A stretch of DNA of 64,000 nucleotides from JAUVKT01 sp036350795 (GCA_036350795.1 JAZBNV010000028.1:1-64000), one strand, 5' to 3'. Shown: positions 26,282-35,855, counted from the first letter of the stretch. Notes: generated by a model from the letters alone, not told the origin. Numbers and translations are program-made.

Positions 26282-28468
26282 ATGTCTTTCCCTTTTGTAC
26301 AGCAACCTGATGCTATGGATTGCGGACCCAGCTGCCTTAAAATGATAGCAGCATATTATGGTCGCGACCTTTCCCTGGCTAATCTCAGGGATACTTCATT
26401 TATTACGAGGGAAGGTGTGTCATTTCTCGGGCTTTCTGAAGCTGCAGAATCAGCCGGATTCAGAACTATAGGGGTAAGGATAGACTTTGAGAAGTTAAGG
26501 AACGACACCCCCTTGCCATGCATAGTTCATTACAGGCAAAATCATTTTGTTGTGGTGTACAGGATCAGGGGAGAGAAGGTATATATTGCTGATCCTGCTA
26601 CAGGGAAGTTGATAGTGTCTAAAAGTGAATTTGAGAAGCACTGGGGCACTACCACCGTTGATTCACAACGTCAGGGGCTCGTACTGATTCTTCAGCCTTC
26701 CCCCAAATTTTATGAAGCTGAAGATGTCAGAAGCCAGGAGAAGGGGTTCAGGTTCCTCCTGAAATATGTCAGGCTCTACAGGAAGTTCTTTATCCAGTTA
26801 CTTATCGGGCTGATAATCGGGAGCTTTATACAGCTGCTTCTGCCTTTTCTTACACAATCTGTAATTGATATAGGTATAAACACAGGGGATATAAAATTTA
26901 TCTACCTGATACTCTTTGCCCAGCTGGCTCTTGTGGTCGGAAGAATGTCTGTCGATTTTATCAGAAGCTGGTTGCTGCTTCATATTGCAACCAGGGTAAA
27001 TGTCTCTGTTATCTCAGGTTTCCTGTACAAACTGATGTCGCTTCCCATCTCTTTCTTCGATACCAGGCTAACCGGTGACCTTTTGCAGAGGATAGATGAT
27101 AATAACAGGATTGAAACTTTTTTTACCACAACCACCCTTAACGTATTGTTCTCCTTTATCAATATCTTAATATTTGGTATCGTTTTAGCTATCTATGATA
27201 TAAGGATATTGTTGCTCTTCGTGGCCGGAACAGGGCTCTATATTGCCTGGGTCCTGTTATTTATGAAGGCCAGATCGCGCCTCGACCACATCAGGTTTGC
27301 CCAGATGTCAGAGAACAACAGTAAGCTTATCGAAATAATAAACGGGATGCAGGAGGTTAAGCTTACCCAGAGCGAAAGGAGTAAAAGGTGGGACTGGGAG
27401 AATCTCCAGGCAAAGCTGTTTAAAACCAAAGTAAAGGCTTTGAGTTTGTTGCAGTACCAGCAGGCAGGAGGGAGGCTGATAAATGAGGTAAGTAATATTT
27501 TGATTACGATTTTATCGGCCACTGCTGTAATTTCGGGCGACATTACACTGGGTGCCATGCTTGCTATCCAGTTTATTATCGGCCAGCTGAATACCCCGGT
27601 AAGTCAGATAACAAACTTTATACGAACTGCACAGGATGCCAGGATAAGTCTCGACCGGCTTGCTGAAGTACATGCTAAAGAGGAGGAGGAGAGCGCATCC
27701 GATATGAAAGTGCAGAACCTGCCCGCGGCCAGGGATATTTATATTAATAATCTTTCATTCCAGTACGAAGGACCAAGATCGCCCTTTGTACTTAAAAATA
27801 TTGACCTTGTTATCCCTAATAATAAGGTCACTGCCATTGTTGGTCCAAGTGGTAGCGGAAAAACTACCCTGCTTAAACTGATAATGGGATTTTACAAGCC
27901 TGTAGAGGGTGAAATAGTGATCGGAGATACCCTGCTTCCAAACCTGAGCGTTAAACTATGGAGGAGTAAATGTGGTGTTGTAATGCAGGATGGCTTTATC
28001 TTTCCTGACACAATTGCTTATAATATAGCACCCGGAATTGATATTATCGACCAGGACCGTTTCCTGAGAGCGGTTGATATTGCAAATATCAGGGGATTTC
28101 TTGAATCCCTCCCGCTAAGCTACAATACAAGGATAGGGAACGATGGCAAGGGACTCAGCCAGGGACAGAAGCAAAGAATACTGATTGCACGTGCTGTTTA
28201 TAAGGATCCGGAATACCTGTTTTTCGATGAAGCAACCAATTCACTCGACGCAAATAATGAAAAGGTTATTACCGGTAATCTGAATTCTTTCTACTCGGGA
28301 AAAACCGTTATTGTTGTTGCGCACAGGCTCAGTACTGTCAGAGAAGCTGATAATATTGTAGTTCTCGATGGCGGACGGATAGTAGAACAGGGAAGTCACG
28401 AGGATCTTGTAAGGAGCAAAGGCTCATATTTTAACCTGATAAAGAACCAGCTGGAGCTGGGTACATAA
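26282..28468 (+). CDS. C39-peptidase ABC exporter (peptidase-containing ABC transporter)
   Basis: The 728-residue protein removes double-glycine leaders and exports the core peptide. The C39 domain (about 1-130) carries the full catalytic set: Q8, C14 in MDCGPSC, H88 in NHFVVVY and D104 in IADPATG. Next come about six membrane helices (about 160-430) and an ATPase domain (about 475-720) with Walker A GPSGSGKTTL (about 520), signature LSQGQKQR (about 624), Walker B YLFFDEATNSLD (about 645) and the H-loop VAHRLSTV. I chose ATG 26282 over an upstream in-frame TTG at 26267, because the promoter and the usual family beginning fit better. Its stop overlaps the HlyD-type gene start by 1 base (TAATG). 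The local leader peptide is its most likely cargo. Confidence 0.93.
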   Translation: MSFPFVQQPDAMDCGPSCLKMIAAYYGRDLSLANLRDTSFITREGVSFLGLSEAAESAGFRTIGVRIDFEKLRNDTPLPCIVHYRQNHFVVVYRIRGEKVYIADPATGKLIVSKSEFEKHWGTTTVDSQRQGLVLILQPSPKFYEAEDVRSQEKGFRFLLKYVRLYRKFFIQLLIGLIIGSFIQLLLPFLTQSVIDIGINTGDIKFIYLILFAQLALVVGRMSVDFIRSWLLLHIATRVNVSVISGFLYKLMSLPISFFDTRLTGDLLQRIDDNNRIETFFTTTTLNVLFSFINILIFGIVLAIYDIRILLLFVAGTGLYIAWVLLFMKARSRLDHIRFAQMSENNSKLIEIINGMQEVKLTQSERSKRWDWENLQAKLFKTKVKALSLLQYQQAGGRLINEVSNILITILSATAVISGDITLGAMLAIQFIIGQLNTPVSQITNFIRTAQDARISLDRLAEVHAKEEEESASDMKVQNLPAARDIYINNLSFQYEGPRSPFVLKNIDLVIPNNKVTAIVGPSGSGKTTLLKLIMGFYKPVEGEIVIGDTLLPNLSVKLWRSKCGVVMQDGFIFPDTIAYNIAPGIDIIDQDRFLRAVDIANIRGFLESLPLSYNTRIGNDGKGLSQGQKQRILIARAVYKDPEYLFFDEATNSLDANNEKVITGNLNSFYSGKTVIVVAHRLSTVREADNIVVLDGGRIVEQGSHEDLVRSKGSYFNLIKNQLELGT

Positions 28469-29784
28469 TGAATTACAGGAAACACGAAATAAGGGACTCA
28501 TCTCCGGTAGAGGCTATAATAGGTAAGCCCCCGGGGGCAATTGTAAGATGGGGAATAACAATTATTGCTCTTGTTATAGTATTCGCTTTAGCTGCATCCT
28601 GGTATATTGAGTATCCATATACTGTAAGCGGTAAGCTTACTATAAGCTCTTCAAACCCGCCTGCCACACTTATGGCCCAGACCTCGGGTCGTATTGAAGA
28701 ATTCTTTGTAAGCGAAGGACAGAAGGTTCACGAAAATGATATTCTTGCATTGATTCAAAGCTCTGCAAGCCTCGAAGATGTTACCAGCCTGTATAATATT
28801 ATTAAGCTTACCGGGATAAATGTATCGGGCGATACAGGGGCAAGGAATCTTAGCCTTTTTCCTGATAATATGGAGCTGGGCGAACTGCAAATGGTCTATT
28901 CTGCTTTCAGGTCAGCCTATATGAGTTATATAAACCATATTGAAGTAGATTATTATGGGAAGAAGATTTCTGCACTTAATACCGAGATCAGCAGCATTGA
29001 TCAATATATAGCAAGTCTTAACAGGAAGAAACTACTGTTTGAAAAGAGAGTTTCACTTGCGGAAACAGAACATAGCAGAATGCTTGTGTTTATAAATGAT
29101 TCTTTGATCTCACCCCAGGAAATTGAAGACTCTGAAAAGAAATTACTGCAGGATAAAATTGACCTTGAACAGGTTCAACAGGAAATAAATGCAAAAATAA
29201 TTGAAAAGCAAACCCGGCTGCGCGACCTTGAAGATTTTAAAGCTGCCAGGGAAAATGAGGTAAGGGAAAAATGGACCAGGCTGGAAGAAGAAAGACTTAA
29301 ACTGGAGGGAGAACTTAGTTCATGGTTTTTGGAGCACCTTATTGCATCACCGATAAATGGCAGGGTTACCTTCTCTGATTACTGGGGAGAAAACCAGTCT
29401 GTAAAAGAAGGTGATATCGTAATGACCGTTATACCCGATGGAGAAAACCGGACAGTAGGTCGCATGCAACTGCCAATGAGAGGATCGGGCAGGGTTGAAC
29501 CCGGTCAGAAAGTTATCGTTAAGCTCGAATCATATCCGTATATACAATATGGTATTCTGGAGGGCAGGATTGAAACAATTTCACTTGTTGCAAATGAAGA
29601 AAGATATGTTGCAGATATAGAATTTCCCAGGGGACTTGTTACAGGAACAGGCAAGGAGCTTATATTCTCGCAGAATATGTCAGGAAATGCAGAGGTGGTT
29701 ACCGAGAAAATGAAACTGATTGAACGTATTATATATCCACTGCGCTACCTTATTGAGCGTAATCGTATGCTCTCGGGCAACTAG
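28468..29784 (+). CDS. HlyD-family periplasmic adaptor of the C39 exporter
   Basis: The 438-residue protein has one N-terminal membrane helix (about 29-50), a lipoyl/barrel-sandwich half beginning LMAQTSGRIEEFFVSEGQKV (about 68-87), a long coiled-coil hairpin (about 165-280) and a second barrel half with IASPINGRVTFSDYWGENQS (about 292-311) and IVMTVIPDG. This is the membrane-fusion protein that joins a peptidase ABC transporter to an outer-membrane TolC channel. No TolC gene is in the window; a chromosomal one elsewhere is presumed. Its end overlaps the converging pxpC by 4 bases. Confidence 0.9.
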   Translation: MNYRKHEIRDSSPVEAIIGKPPGAIVRWGITIIALVIVFALAASWYIEYPYTVSGKLTISSSNPPATLMAQTSGRIEEFFVSEGQKVHENDILALIQSSASLEDVTSLYNIIKLTGINVSGDTGARNLSLFPDNMELGELQMVYSAFRSAYMSYINHIEVDYYGKKISALNTEISSIDQYIASLNRKKLLFEKRVSLAETEHSRMLVFINDSLISPQEIEDSEKKLLQDKIDLEQVQQEINAKIIEKQTRLRDLEDFKAARENEVREKWTRLEEERLKLEGELSSWFLEHLIASPINGRVTFSDYWGENQSVKEGDIVMTVIPDGENRTVGRMQLPMRGSGRVEPGQKVIVKLESYPYIQYGILEGRIETISLVANEERYVADIEFPRGLVTGTGKELIFSQNMSGNAEVVTEKMKLIERIIYPLRYLIERNRMLSGN

Positions 29785-30758
29785 GGCCGCTGCTCAAAAC
29801 AGTCGGTGCAAACAGCGGATGATTTATCTGAGAACTTCTCCAGCTCCCTGTAGTATTTTTCTCTTGCTTCAGATGCCTCCTCTTTACCTGTAAGTTTAAG
29901 TTTAACTTCTGTACCTGCCCTGATCTGCCCCAGTTTATACATATCGGCATGGATAATATTTGCAAACTGGGGATATCCTCCAATGGTCTGGCAATCGCTG
30001 CCCATTATTATTGGCTTTCCATCAGGAGGGACCTGTATAGTGCCAGGATGAACTGCATAGCTGAGTATCTGCCTTCCCGGAATTGCGCCGGGGTCACTTC
30101 CTTCGAGCCGGATACCCATCCTGTTTGACTGCGGAGATACGCTAAACTCCCGGCCCAGCAAACTATTTCTTATTTTCTCCGGAAACATATCAAAATTAAC
30201 TCCTTCTGTAACTCTTAATACCATTTTATCAGGGAAAGAGGGGATTGAACCTGCGGGTGCAGATCTCTTTTTCAGCACGTTTAAAACTGAAGGATAAAGT
30301 GGAATAATGTCGTTCTTTTCGAGCATCCTTCCCCTGTAGCCTCCAAGTCCGGCCGGAATATATGTTGACATGCTGCCAAGTACTGGATCGATCCTGAAAC
30401 CACCGGAGATAGCAAGGTAATTTCGCATGCCGCTGGCCAGTTTATCAATCCTCAGCCGGTCACCCTTCGATGCTCTTACAGCTTTCCAGCATTCTATTTT
30501 TTTATTTCCCAGTATAACTTCTGCTTTACCCCCTGTTATTGAAAACACCGCCGTCGACAGGAATTCAATTTCAAGGCCATGGAATATCGATTCAATTACA
30601 GCTTCACCCGGGGTGTTCCTTACCAGCCAGTTAGCAACAATATACGAATATTCGTCCATGGCACCTGCTGAAGGTAAGCCATACTCCCTGTATCCAAACC
30701 TTCCTTTATCCTGGATTGAAGCACCAAAACCCTTATCTGTAATTATTATTCCTTTCAT
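29781..30758 (-). CDS. pxpC: 5-oxoprolinase subunit C (biotin-dependent carboxyltransferase-like, KipA)
   Basis: PxpC (325 residues) forms the ATP-dependent 5-oxoprolinase with PxpA and PxpB, turning 5-oxo-L-proline into L-glutamate. Seen: the family start DKGFGASIQDKGRFGYREYG (about 8-27), PSAGAMDEYSY, LAISGGF (about 115-121), SPQSNRMGIRLEG (about 212-224) and DCQTIGGYPQFA (about 252-263). Length is normal. It begins 4 bases inside the end of pxpB, giving coupled translation at the end of the Nramp-pxpA-pxpB-pxpC operon. Confidence 0.93.
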   Translation of the reverse strand: MKGIIITDKGFGASIQDKGRFGYREYGLPSAGAMDEYSYIVANWLVRNTPGEAVIESIFHGLEIEFLSTAVFSITGGKAEVILGNKKIECWKAVRASKGDRLRIDKLASGMRNYLAISGGFRIDPVLGSMSTYIPAGLGGYRGRMLEKNDIIPLYPSVLNVLKKRSAPAGSIPSFPDKMVLRVTEGVNFDMFPEKIRNSLLGREFSVSPQSNRMGIRLEGSDPGAIPGRQILSYAVHPGTIQVPPDGKPIIMGSDCQTIGGYPQFANIIHADMYKLGQIRAGTEVKLKLTGKEEASEAREKYYRELEKFSDKSSAVCTDCFEQRP

Positions 30759-31474
30759 TCCAGGATTTCCTTCCTTACAGAATAATGGCCGGATCTCAGG
30801 TCTTCGGCAATATTAAAATATTCATCAAGACTGACAGCTTCGAATTTAATATAAGAACCGGCTCTGAACAGAAATGGTTCTTTCTGCGAGAAGTCAAATA
30901 AACTCAGGGGAGTTTTACCAATTATCTGCCATCCGCCTGGCGATTCCAGTGGATATATACCTGTTTGATCGCCGGCAATTCCTACACTTCCAGCCTTAAT
31001 CTTAAGAACCGGAGTTTCCTTCCTGGGAAAGGCTATCCTCTTATCCATGCCTCCAAGGTAGGGGAACCCGGGCGTAAAGCCAAGCATATAAATTCTATAG
31101 GGCTTTTCGGAGTGTATCCTGATAAATTCTTCTTCCGGCAGTCCTTTCTCTTTTGCAATATACTCAAGATCAGGACCATACGCTCCTCCATAAGATACTG
31201 GAACATAAATAACAGTTTTTTCATTCCTATGCAGGTTTTCCTGCAGTTTATGCAGATGCCCTGAGATTTTTCCTCTTATTTCCGCCAGAGTGGTACTGGC
31301 ATTGTTAAAATAGACCATCAACCCGGTATATGAGGGGACTGATTCAATATATCCCTTTATACCTGATGCACGTAAGGCAAGGTGTAAGTCAATAATGCTT
31401 TCGGATATTGTTTCATCTATACTGTTACCAAAGCTACAAAAGACAGCTGATTCGCCGGAAGGTATAAATTCCAT
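30755..31474 (-). CDS. pxpB: 5-oxoprolinase subunit B (KipI-like)
   Basis: PxpB (239 residues) is the KipI/allophanate-hydrolase subunit-1 type partner of PxpC. Seen: IPVSYGGAYGPDLEYIAKEK is echoed as VPVSYGGAYGPDLEYIAKEK (about 91-110), MLGFTPGFPYLGGMD (about 129-143), PRKETPVLKIKAGSVGIAG (about 149-167) and ESPGGWQIIGKTP (about 177-189), all core motifs. In Bacillus the homologue KipI also inhibits the sporulation kinase KinA; that role is irrelevant in this phylum. It lies 12 bases after pxpA. Confidence 0.93.
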   Translation of the reverse strand: MEFIPSGESAVFCSFGNSIDETISESIIDLHLALRASGIKGYIESVPSYTGLMVYFNNASTTLAEIRGKISGHLHKLQENLHRNEKTVIYVPVSYGGAYGPDLEYIAKEKGLPEEEFIRIHSEKPYRIYMLGFTPGFPYLGGMDKRIAFPRKETPVLKIKAGSVGIAGDQTGIYPLESPGGWQIIGKTPLSLFDFSQKEPFLFRAGSYIKFEAVSLDEYFNIAEDLRSGHYSVRKEILE

Positions 31475-31486
31475 ACAGGCACTAAT

Positions 31487-32227
31487 TTATCTGGCTCTTA
31501 TAATATAAGCCCGTGAATTAATTTCTTTTCTGAGATTCTCTGCAAAAACAAGGGCTTCACGGTTATCCCCGTGTAAGCATATTGTTTCTGCCACAATATC
31601 TATATAATCACCTTTTATGCTTTTAACCTTCCCTTCTTCCAGCATTGTTATCACCCTCCCGATACACTCATTAACATCATGTATTACAGCTCCCTCAATA
31701 TTCCTGTCAACCAGTGAGCCATCATTATTATAGGCCCTGTCGGCAAATACCTCCGATACAAAGTCCAGACCACTTTCCCTGCATGCCTTTTCCAGTTCAC
31801 TCTTCCATGGTCCGAATACCTTTGCTCCCGGGCAGGTCTTTTTTATGGCAGTAATAATTGCCCTGGCGGTAGTGATATCTTTCGCTGCCATATTATACAG
31901 GGCTCCATGTGCTTTAACATGCTTAAGTACAGCTCCTGATAATGATACAATTCCGGATAGTGATCCTAACTGGTAAGCTGTAATAATTTGCAGCTCAGCA
32001 GGCGACATTTTTATTGGCTTCCTCCCGAATCCTTCCCTGTCAGGAAAGCCCGGGTGGGCTCCAATTGATACACCGGCCTTAAGGGCCAGCTTAACGGTTT
32101 TATACATCAGAGCAGGTGATCCGGCGTGCAAGCCACATGCAATATTGGCAGAGCTGATATGCTTCATCAGGTCCTTATCCATCATAAATCCCTCACCAAC
32201 ATCCGCATTAAGATCAATTTGTTTCAT
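31487..32227 (-). CDS. pxpA: 5-oxoprolinase subunit A (LamB/YcsF family)
   Basis: PxpA (246 residues) begins IDLNADVGEGFMMDKDLMKH (about 3-22) and holds ANIACGLHAGSP (about 28-39), GVSIGAHPGFPDREGFGRK (about 53-71) and VKAHGALYNMAA (about 104-115), the conserved LamB/YcsF blocks. With PxpB and PxpC it opens the 5-oxoproline ring using ATP, clearing a metabolite formed spontaneously from glutamine and glutamate. It follows the Nramp gene by 13 bases in the same operon. Confidence 0.95.
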   Translation of the reverse strand: MKQIDLNADVGEGFMMDKDLMKHISSANIACGLHAGSPALMYKTVKLALKAGVSIGAHPGFPDREGFGRKPIKMSPAELQIITAYQLGSLSGIVSLSGAVLKHVKAHGALYNMAAKDITTARAIITAIKKTCPGAKVFGPWKSELEKACRESGLDFVSEVFADRAYNNDGSLVDRNIEGAVIHDVNECIGRVITMLEEGKVKSIKGDYIDIVAETICLHGDNREALVFAENLRKEINSRAYIIRAR

Positions 32228-32240
32228 ATTGTACCTGAAT

Positions 32241-33479
32241 TTAAATCATTCCCAGAACACTTATAATACTTTTTATTCCCAGTGCAGTTGCCACCAGCAG
32301 TACAAGCACTCCGAGGATATTTGCAATTGGCCCGTTACTGTTGGATTTCAGCAGGCTTTTATTGTTCATTACCCTGAGAAGGAAGAAAGCTATAAAGGGC
32401 AAAAGTATCCCATTGGTAATTTGCGCAACGAATATAGCTTTCACAGGCTTCAGGCCAATAGCCGAAAAAATAATCCCGGTAAGTAATACTGATATCCAGA
32501 CAGCTCTGAACTTTGGAGACTTCATATCCGCCTTCCATCCTAGTATCTCAGAGCTTGCATAAGCTGCTGCCAGGGGCGCGGTAATGGCACTTGAAACCCC
32601 TGCAGACAATAAGCCCAGCGACAGGAATATTCCCGATGTCCTGCCAAGCAGGGGAGTAAGCTGCTGTGCAATATCAGCTGCGTTGCTTACAATGCCTGAA
32701 GTTCCGAAAAAGGCTGCTGCTGATGTTATTACAATAGCTATTGATATCAGGCCACCGGCTCCTATTGAAATAATGCTGTCGCTCCTTACCAGGCTGAGCT
32801 TACCCGGATCCTTCCATCTTTGCTTCACTGCTGATGCATGAAGGAAGAGATTATAGGGTACAACAGTAGTACCTATCAATCCCATAATTGTCAGTACAGA
32901 ACCTTCAGGCAGCGACGGGAGCAGGCCTTTTGCTATATTCAGCGGATCGGGTTTAACGATAATGGCTGTGGAGATAAAGGTTATGCTCATTAGAATAACA
33001 AGTACAATCAGTCCCTTCTCAATTACCCGGTAACTGGCAGATATCAGCAGGCAGAACGCAATAAGGCCTATAACAGGACCCCAGAACAAAAATGAAAAAT
33101 TTCCTATTTTTATTGAGCCAATACCGCTTATTTCTTCCAGGCCCATTGCTCCGCCTACAATGTTACCCGTTTCATAAGCTGCATTGCCTATAGCTATCGC
33201 AACTATTACTATAACTATAGAAAGAATCCTCCCTGCAGCATGCTTAAATTCATTGCGCATAGCCTCTCCGAGACCTACCTGGCCTATTAAACCAAGCCTC
33301 GCAGACATTTCCTGCAGAACCAGTGTTGCAAGTATTGAAAACACTAAGGCCCACAGCAGGCTGTAACCGAAACCAGCGCCTGCAATAGTGCAGGTTGTTA
33401 CTGTTCCTGGTCCGATAAATGCAGCAGCTACCAGGGCTGCCGGACCAACTGCTTTAAGCCTCTGTATTATTTTGTTCAC
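32241..33479 (-). CDS. Nramp-family transporter heading the 5-oxoprolinase operon
   Basis: The 412-residue protein has about eleven membrane helices and Nramp-family features: FIGPGTVTTCTIAGAGFGYS (about 21-40), where classical metal-transporting Nramps have the DPGN motif, and GLIGTTVVPYNLFLHASAV (about 200-218), where the classical form has MPHNLFLHS. The altered residues at both metal-binding motifs (GPGT for DPGN, VPYN for MPHN) suggest a substrate other than Mn2+ or Fe2+. Its neighbours are pxpABC, and the same association occurs in Bacillus (ycsG beside ycsF), so 5-oxoproline or an amino acid is an alternative cargo. The start is GTG. Confidence 0.8.
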   Translation of the reverse strand: MNKIIQRLKAVGPAALVAAAFIGPGTVTTCTIAGAGFGYSLLWALVFSILATLVLQEMSARLGLIGQVGLGEAMRNEFKHAAGRILSIVIVIVAIAIGNAAYETGNIVGGAMGLEEISGIGSIKIGNFSFLFWGPVIGLIAFCLLISASYRVIEKGLIVLVILMSITFISTAIIVKPDPLNIAKGLLPSLPEGSVLTIMGLIGTTVVPYNLFLHASAVKQRWKDPGKLSLVRSDSIISIGAGGLISIAIVITSAAAFFGTSGIVSNAADIAQQLTPLLGRTSGIFLSLGLLSAGVSSAITAPLAAAYASSEILGWKADMKSPKFRAVWISVLLTGIIFSAIGLKPVKAIFVAQITNGILLPFIAFFLLRVMNNKSLLKSNSNGPIANILGVLVLLVATALGIKSIISVLGMI

Positions 33480-33714
33480 GACCCTTATATAACCAGTCCG
33501 GGATTAATATGAATTAATTCATGAAATTAGCAACTATATTTTTATTATGTCTCTTTCATCCAAAGATTATTTCAAAACTACCTGTAAATGGCTGTTTGAT
33601 TAATTCCGATAATCTTTGAGTTTTCTCATTATTTTCAATATTTTCGTAGCTTGAATAATTCCAGGGATACTTTTCAAGGTAGATCTGGCTGAAGCTGAAC
33701 TAAACGGATTGATT

Positions 33715-35817
33715 ATGACTATCAAAAATCCAGACGACTCTGTTCTTAACGAACAACTCAATTCCGGAGAAAACGGGAAAGAATCTGAAGAAAACAAAAT
33801 AAGTACCCGGGAGCCGGCTCCCGGGCCTGATTCGGACGCTGCTGATAAAGTTAAGGCTGCTAAAGATAATGCAGGGAGCGATACTGAAAGCATCCCTGTG
33901 AGTGATGATGCCTCAGTTTCTGAGGAGGATGAGGAAGCAGGAAAGGAAGCTGCCGATGTGGAAAACACGACTGAGGATAGTGATGCCTCAGCTTCTGAGG
34001 AGGAGGATGAGGAAGCAGAAAAGGAATCCAGTTCTGTTAAGGACCTTAAGGCTGCTGAGGAAAAGGAAGACAAACTGGAAGATTTGCCAGAGGTCGACTA
34101 TTCAGCGCGCTCACGTTCTGAACTTGTTGAGACACTTGAAATCCTGATAGAGAACAGACCCCCGGTAGAGATCCGGGATGATGTAGATAAGATTAAGATA
34201 CTGTTCTATAAAAAATATAAGTTCGAAGTAGATGAACTGAAGTCCAGGTTTTTGGCTGAGGGCGGCAGTGAGGAAGACTTTAAGCCTCCTGTAGATGAAC
34301 TTGAAAGCATAATGAAACGACTCCTTTCAAAGTTCAGGTCAAAAAAGGCGGAGCACGGCCGGCAATTTGAAATGGAAAAGCAGGAGAATCTCCGGAGGAA
34401 ATATGAAATAATTGAACAGATAAAAGACCTGGTTAACAGGGAAGAGTCAATAAATAAAACATTCCAGGAATTCAGGGAGCTGCAAAATGAGTGGTACTCC
34501 CTGGGTGCGGTTCCTCAAAGTTCGCTTAAAAACCTCTGGGAAACTTATAACCACAATGTTGAAATATTTTACGACTATATTAAGATAAATAAGGAATTAA
34601 GGGATCTCGATTTTAAAAAGAACCAGGAGCTTAAGGAAGCACTGTGTGTTAAGGCAGAAGAATTAATAAAGGATCCTAACCCGATATCATCTTTCAGAAT
34701 ACTGCAGGATTTCCACCTGCGCTGGAGAGAGATTGGACCGGTGCCCAGGGAATACAGGAATGAGTTGTGGGAACGATTCAAGGAGGCCACCTCGGCAATA
34801 AATAAGCGACACCACGAATATTTTGAAAAGCAGAAAGATGAGCAGAAAGCTAATCTTGATGCAAAAACTGAGTTATGCGAAAAAGTTGAATCAATTCTGC
34901 AGGAGGAATTAAAGAGCTTCAAAGAATGGGAAGATAAGGCAAAGCAGGTGATACTTATTCAGAAAAACTGGCGGAAGATTGGCTTTGCTCCAAAGAAATA
35001 CAATACAGCAATATATAATCGTTTCAGGGCAGCCTGCGATAAGTTCTTCCAGGAGAAGAGAAACTACTATGCTGCAAATAAAGAAACACAGGTAAGGAAC
35101 CTTGAACTTAAAACTGCTCTTTGTGAGAAGGCGGAAGAAATGCAGGATAGCACAAACTGGAAAGCTACCACCGAGGAATATATTAAATTACAGAAAGAGT
35201 GGAAGGAGATAGGTTCTGTTCCGCGTAAGTATTCTGATAAAATATGGAAGAGGTTCAGAAAGGCATGCGACACCTTTTTTAATAAAAAATCTGAATTCTT
35301 TTCAGAAGTTGATTCTTCGTTCGACGAGAACCTTGAAGCCAAAGAAAAGCTAATTCAAAGACTTGAAGATTTTGAGCCCGGAGTTAAGCTTGATGAAGCC
35401 TTTGAAGAACTCAAGAAAATACAGGAAGAGTGGAATTCAATTGGATATGTTCCTTTCAGGAAAAAGGATGAGATTTCAAATAAATACAGGGTAGCACTTA
35501 ATAAACAGTTCGATAAACTTAAAATAGACGAGGATCAAAAGGCAATTATAAAATTCCAGAATAAACTTGAAAACCTTAAGGAAAATCCAAAAGCTTCTCG
35601 TAAATTACGAACCGAGCGTGACAGGTTTATTCTAAGAATAAAGCAACTGGAAAGTGATATTGTTACTTGGGAAAACAATATAGGTTTCTTTTCCAAATCA
35701 AGTAATGCTGACTCAATGATTAAGGAGGTAAAAGACAAAATTGAGAATGCCAGGAAGACGATAGAGATGCTGGAGGAAAAAGTCAGGATGATAGATCAAT
35801 CCGGTCTGGATGAATAA
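33715..35817 (+). CDS. DUF349 repeat protein with acidic N-terminal region
   Basis: The 700-residue protein has a low-complexity acidic N-terminus (about 1-130) and then repeated DUF349 units (about 225-600), each with a WKEIGSVPRKYSDKIWKRFR-like block (others: WREIGPVPREY, WRKIGFAPKKY, WNSIGYVPFRKK), and a C-terminal coiled coil (about 610-695). The fold is helical and cytoplasmic; no function is established. I chose ATG 33715; a TTG lies two codons upstream. A stretch of about 40 bases in the acidic region occurs twice (about 33902-33945 and 33979-34024), encoding two copies of an Asp-Ala-Ser-x-Ser-Glu-Glu pattern, so it expanded by tandem duplication. Confidence 0.85.
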   Translation: MTIKNPDDSVLNEQLNSGENGKESEENKISTREPAPGPDSDAADKVKAAKDNAGSDTESIPVSDDASVSEEDEEAGKEAADVENTTEDSDASASEEEDEEAEKESSSVKDLKAAEEKEDKLEDLPEVDYSARSRSELVETLEILIENRPPVEIRDDVDKIKILFYKKYKFEVDELKSRFLAEGGSEEDFKPPVDELESIMKRLLSKFRSKKAEHGRQFEMEKQENLRRKYEIIEQIKDLVNREESINKTFQEFRELQNEWYSLGAVPQSSLKNLWETYNHNVEIFYDYIKINKELRDLDFKKNQELKEALCVKAEELIKDPNPISSFRILQDFHLRWREIGPVPREYRNELWERFKEATSAINKRHHEYFEKQKDEQKANLDAKTELCEKVESILQEELKSFKEWEDKAKQVILIQKNWRKIGFAPKKYNTAIYNRFRAACDKFFQEKRNYYAANKETQVRNLELKTALCEKAEEMQDSTNWKATTEEYIKLQKEWKEIGSVPRKYSDKIWKRFRKACDTFFNKKSEFFSEVDSSFDENLEAKEKLIQRLEDFEPGVKLDEAFEELKKIQEEWNSIGYVPFRKKDEISNKYRVALNKQFDKLKIDEDQKAIIKFQNKLENLKENPKASRKLRTERDRFILRIKQLESDIVTWENNIGFFSKSSNADSMIKEVKDKIENARKTIEMLEEKVRMIDQSGLDE

Positions 35818-35855
35818 GAATTTTCAGATTTAATTAACTAAATAAAGCTTTTGTT

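Noticed and set aside
26083..26310. 75-codon plus-strand frame overlapping the sigma gene start and the exporter promoter
   Set aside because: It covers a promoter region and the beginning of two well-supported genes; composition is not protein-like.
33600..34073. Serine-rich 157-codon minus-strand frame
   Set aside because: It is the mirror of the acidic, Glu/Asp-rich start of the DUF349 gene; low-complexity coding gives open antisense frames.
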